Assembly: GCA_016592635.1 (NCBI GenBank)
Contig: AP023240.1
Location: 3,823,630-3,887,629, forward strand
Length of the DNA: 64,000 bases
From: Methyloprofundus sp.
Lineage (GTDB): Bacteria > Pseudomonadota > Gammaproteobacteria > Methylococcales > Methylomonadaceae
Reading direction: 5' to 3'
The notes under the pieces were generated by a model. The model searched no databases, was not told where the DNA came from, and worked only from the letters and a program-made list of their open reading frames with translations. This document shows, piece after piece, positions 62,252-64,000 of the stretch (position 1 is the stretch's first letter; the number at the start of each line of letters is the position of its first letter). A program made the position numbers and the translations under genes.

Positions 62252-62659
62252 TTACTGTACTAAAAATTCTGTAAAAAATAAATCTCTTAAACCATCACTA
62301 TTTTTTGCATGTTTTTCTAAGGCATTCTCTACAGTCCTTAAAGAGTCTTCCCTTAATTTTTCCCGTTGTTCCATGGTTTGCAAATCCGCTGCTGACTTAC
62401 CGCTGAATAACATAATCAAATTATGGCGCAATACAGGAAAATGTTTTCTGACTTTTTCAATCGCTTTATCGCCTTCAACCATTAGCTGTACATTAATACG
62501 CAAGTATTTTCTGGGCTCAGCAAGATTAACGGTAAACTTTGGCGTCATTTCCAAGTACTCAATGGTTTCTTCAACCGCTTCGTCGTCACCTGCTAATACA
62601 TATTGAGGTAAGCACCATAAGCTAATTAATAATAAAAAAATACGCACTAGATTCTCCAT
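62252..62659 (-). CDS. FliL-like secreted protein without a flagellar context
   Basis: A 135-residue protein with a cleavable signal peptide (about residues 1-23, ...YVLAG), unlike flagellar FliL, which has a single transmembrane anchor. The mature part shows the FliL domain pattern: MTPKFTVNLAEPRKYLRINVQL then a helical stretch and HNLIMLFSGKSAADLQTMEQREKLREDSLRTVEN and FFTEFLVQ at the end. No flagellar genes are near. It may act on a different envelope complex; function unknown. Confidence 0.7.
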   Translation of the reverse strand: MENLVRIFLLLISLWCLPQYVLAGDDEAVEETIEYLEMTPKFTVNLAEPRKYLRINVQLMVEGDKAIEKVRKHFPVLRHNLIMLFSGKSAADLQTMEQREKLREDSLRTVENALEKHAKNSDGLRDLFFTEFLVQ

Positions 62660-62875
62660 TTAAATTTGCCCTGTTCTGTATTGGCACAAGGTTTTTATCG
62701 TTAGTTTAAAAAGATGTCAAAATAATAGCAAAGATTGTTAAATTTTTCTTGGCTCATCAACACATTTTAAGTATTTAAACTTTTATTTTATTGTAATTAT
62801 TTAGGTGGTTAACATTTTCGTTGTAAAGGCCTTTGCTCGCAAACTCAACAGGTCGCAGCTAAAAGTCTTTTATAC
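62660..62875. other. fliL-like to mltF intergenic region
   Basis: A 216-bp AT-rich gap. It has a palindrome AAAGGCCTTT near 62826 without flanking Ts. I see no gene, RNA or convincing promoter. Confidence 0.5.
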
Positions 62876-64000
62876 CTAACTATTACTCACCAAAACATGC
62901 ACTAATACATCTTGGTAATACCGTATTCTATCAATATATTTAACAGGTTCTGAGCCTCTAGCATAACCATATTTTAAATTCTTATAATACTTTTTTTGAC
63001 TTAATAGTGGCAATATCTCACGCATATCATGCCAAGTACTTGGACTTTTTCCCAGCTCTCTAGCCAGCTTTCTGGCATCCAACATATGTGCAAAACCGAC
63101 ATTATAAGCTGCCAGAGCAAACCAAACTCGGTCTGCATCAGCAACATCTTCTGGTACCCTTTTTAGCATATAATTCAGGTATTTTGCGCCACCTTTAATA
63201 CTTTGTAATGGGTCAATGCGTTTTTTTATCCCCATTGCCTTGGCTGTTGTTTGGGTCAGCATCATTAAACCACGTACTCCCGTGTGGCTACGTGCTTTAG
63301 CATTCCAACCAGATTCTTGATATGACTGAGCGGCTAATAAAGTCCAAGGAACTTGATATTGCTCAGCATATTGCCTAAAAGCAGATTCATATTTAGGCAA
63401 ACGACTCTTGATACGTTTTAGAAAGACATGGTTATTATAATAATCAAAAATATCTGCATAGCCGTAATAGCGCTCTTTAATAATGCTTAGCAATGAATTT
63501 TTTTCAATTTTTACAAACCAATCACTCACATATTGCTGAAAAAATTCGGCATCTGGTGGTAAAACCCACGCCAAATTCTGCTGTTCAGAGATAGGAAAGG
63601 CAGTGATCAAAGCGGGGAAATAGCGCCGATTTAAAGTAAAAATATTGGAGTCAATAACAGTACAATCTACTTCTTTATTAACTATTTTTTCCAATACCTG
63701 CTCCGTTGATAACTCACTAGTCGTCTCCCAGTTTAGTTTGGGATAGTCTTTTTGCAATTCCTTTAATGTTTCCTGATAACTACTTTCTGCAATAATCAAA
63801 ATTGAACGCGTTAATAAGTCCTCAGTACCTTTAGGTAATCGTCCTGCACGATGGCAAACAACCTGCTGTTGTACTGATTTATAACTAGGCCCAAAAATAT
63901 GATTAACCGCTCTGCTATCTGTATGGGTCAAGCCCGCAGCAACAAGGTGCCCTTCCCCATTATTAATGGCAGCCAAAATATCTTCAATTTTGTCATAAAT
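62876..64000 (-). CDS. mltF: membrane-bound lytic murein transglycosylase F (cut by window edge)
   Basis: The open frame runs to the end of the window (the codons before 63976 are also open), so the N-terminus is missing. What is seen: an N-terminal periplasmic-binding-protein-like (SBP3) domain (LNWETTSELSTEQVLEKIVN; FPISEQQNLAWVLPPDAEF) and a C-terminal SLT lysozyme-like domain with catalytic Glu in AAQSYQESGWNAKARS and GVRGLMMLTQTTAKAMG. MltF cleaves peptidoglycan from the outer membrane. It is a separate transcript. Confidence 0.94.
   Translation of the reverse strand: MYDKIEDILAAINNGEGHLVAAGLTHTDSRAVNHIFGPSYKSVQQQVVCHRAGRLPKGTEDLLTRSILIIAESSYQETLKELQKDYPKLNWETTSELSTEQVLEKIVNKEVDCTVIDSNIFTLNRRYFPALITAFPISEQQNLAWVLPPDAEFFQQYVSDWFVKIEKNSLLSIIKERYYGYADIFDYYNNHVFLKRIKSRLPKYESAFRQYAEQYQVPWTLLAAQSYQESGWNAKARSHTGVRGLMMLTQTTAKAMGIKKRIDPLQSIKGGAKYLNYMLKRVPEDVADADRVWFALAAYNVGFAHMLDARKLARELGKSPSTWHDMREILPLLSQKKYYKNLKYGYARGSEPVKYIDRIRYYQDVLVHVLVSNS

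Noticed and set aside
62820..62835. AAAGGCCTTT palindrome upstream of the fliL-like gene
   Set aside because: A short restriction-site-like palindrome with no T tract and no partner; chance is the simplest explanation.

Overview
The window is an AT-rich, gene-dense stretch of a gammaproteobacterial chromosome. The placement rests on cmoA/cmoB, lolB, mltF, a hemX-hemY pair behind hemC-hemD, a tRNA-tuf-secE-nusG order, and a lolB-ispE-tRNA(Gln)-prs-rplY-pth string facing hemA. Closer placement (for example a methanotroph- or sulfur-oxidizer-like lineage) cannot be settled from the sequence alone. Nearly everything from 4.3 to 48.4 kb is on the minus strand; plus-strand genes are mlaC, cmoAB and the hemA block at 48.7-54.0 kb.

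Layout. 0-0.75 kb: the start of a TolC-like outer-membrane factor and a small secreted His-containing protein. 0.8-11.1 kb: a lipoprotein, aroE-hemB, mlaC, hemF, cmoA-cmoB, and the hemC-hemD-hemX-hemY operon. 11.5-29.3 kb: the str, S10, spc and alpha ribosomal operons fused head to tail (rpsL to rplQ, with tuf and fusA), ending at a clear intrinsic terminator. 29.3-42.8 kb: rpoC, rpoB, rplL, rplJ, rplA, rplK, nusG, secE, tRNA-Trp, a second tuf, and tRNA-Thr, -Gly and -Tyr, read from a strong promoter beside tRNA-Tyr. 42.8-48.4 kb: TPR lipoprotein, lolB, ispE, tRNA-Gln, prs, rplY, pth. 48.7-54.0 kb (plus strand): hemA-prfA-prmC, a JAMM-domain protein, and an AspT/YidE-type transporter. 54.0-59.8 kb: a MacB/FtsX-type ABC exporter operon in decay. 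Its ATPase is intact, its permease is split by an IS630-family element and carries a separate frameshift, and its membrane-fusion lipoprotein is frameshifted. 59.8-64 kb: a small lipoprotein, adenine deaminase, an orphan FliL-like protein and a partial mltF.

The genes fall into three jobs: translation and transcription machinery, tetrapyrrole synthesis (hemA, B, C, D, F, X, Y all present, split around the ribosomal block), and envelope functions (lolB, mlaC, mltF, exporter). The most notable signals beyond standard annotation are: a perfect terminator-like palindrome inside the pth coding sequence; the IS630 copy, whose exact ends, TA duplication and A8 frameshift site can all be read; the multiply damaged exporter; a 15-bp in-frame duplication at the start of prs; two tuf copies 16.3 kb apart that differ at only two bases by eye; and a candidate L10 leader and attenuator hairpins around the rif operon. 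I found no CRISPR array, prophage, or recognisable defence or biosynthetic system.
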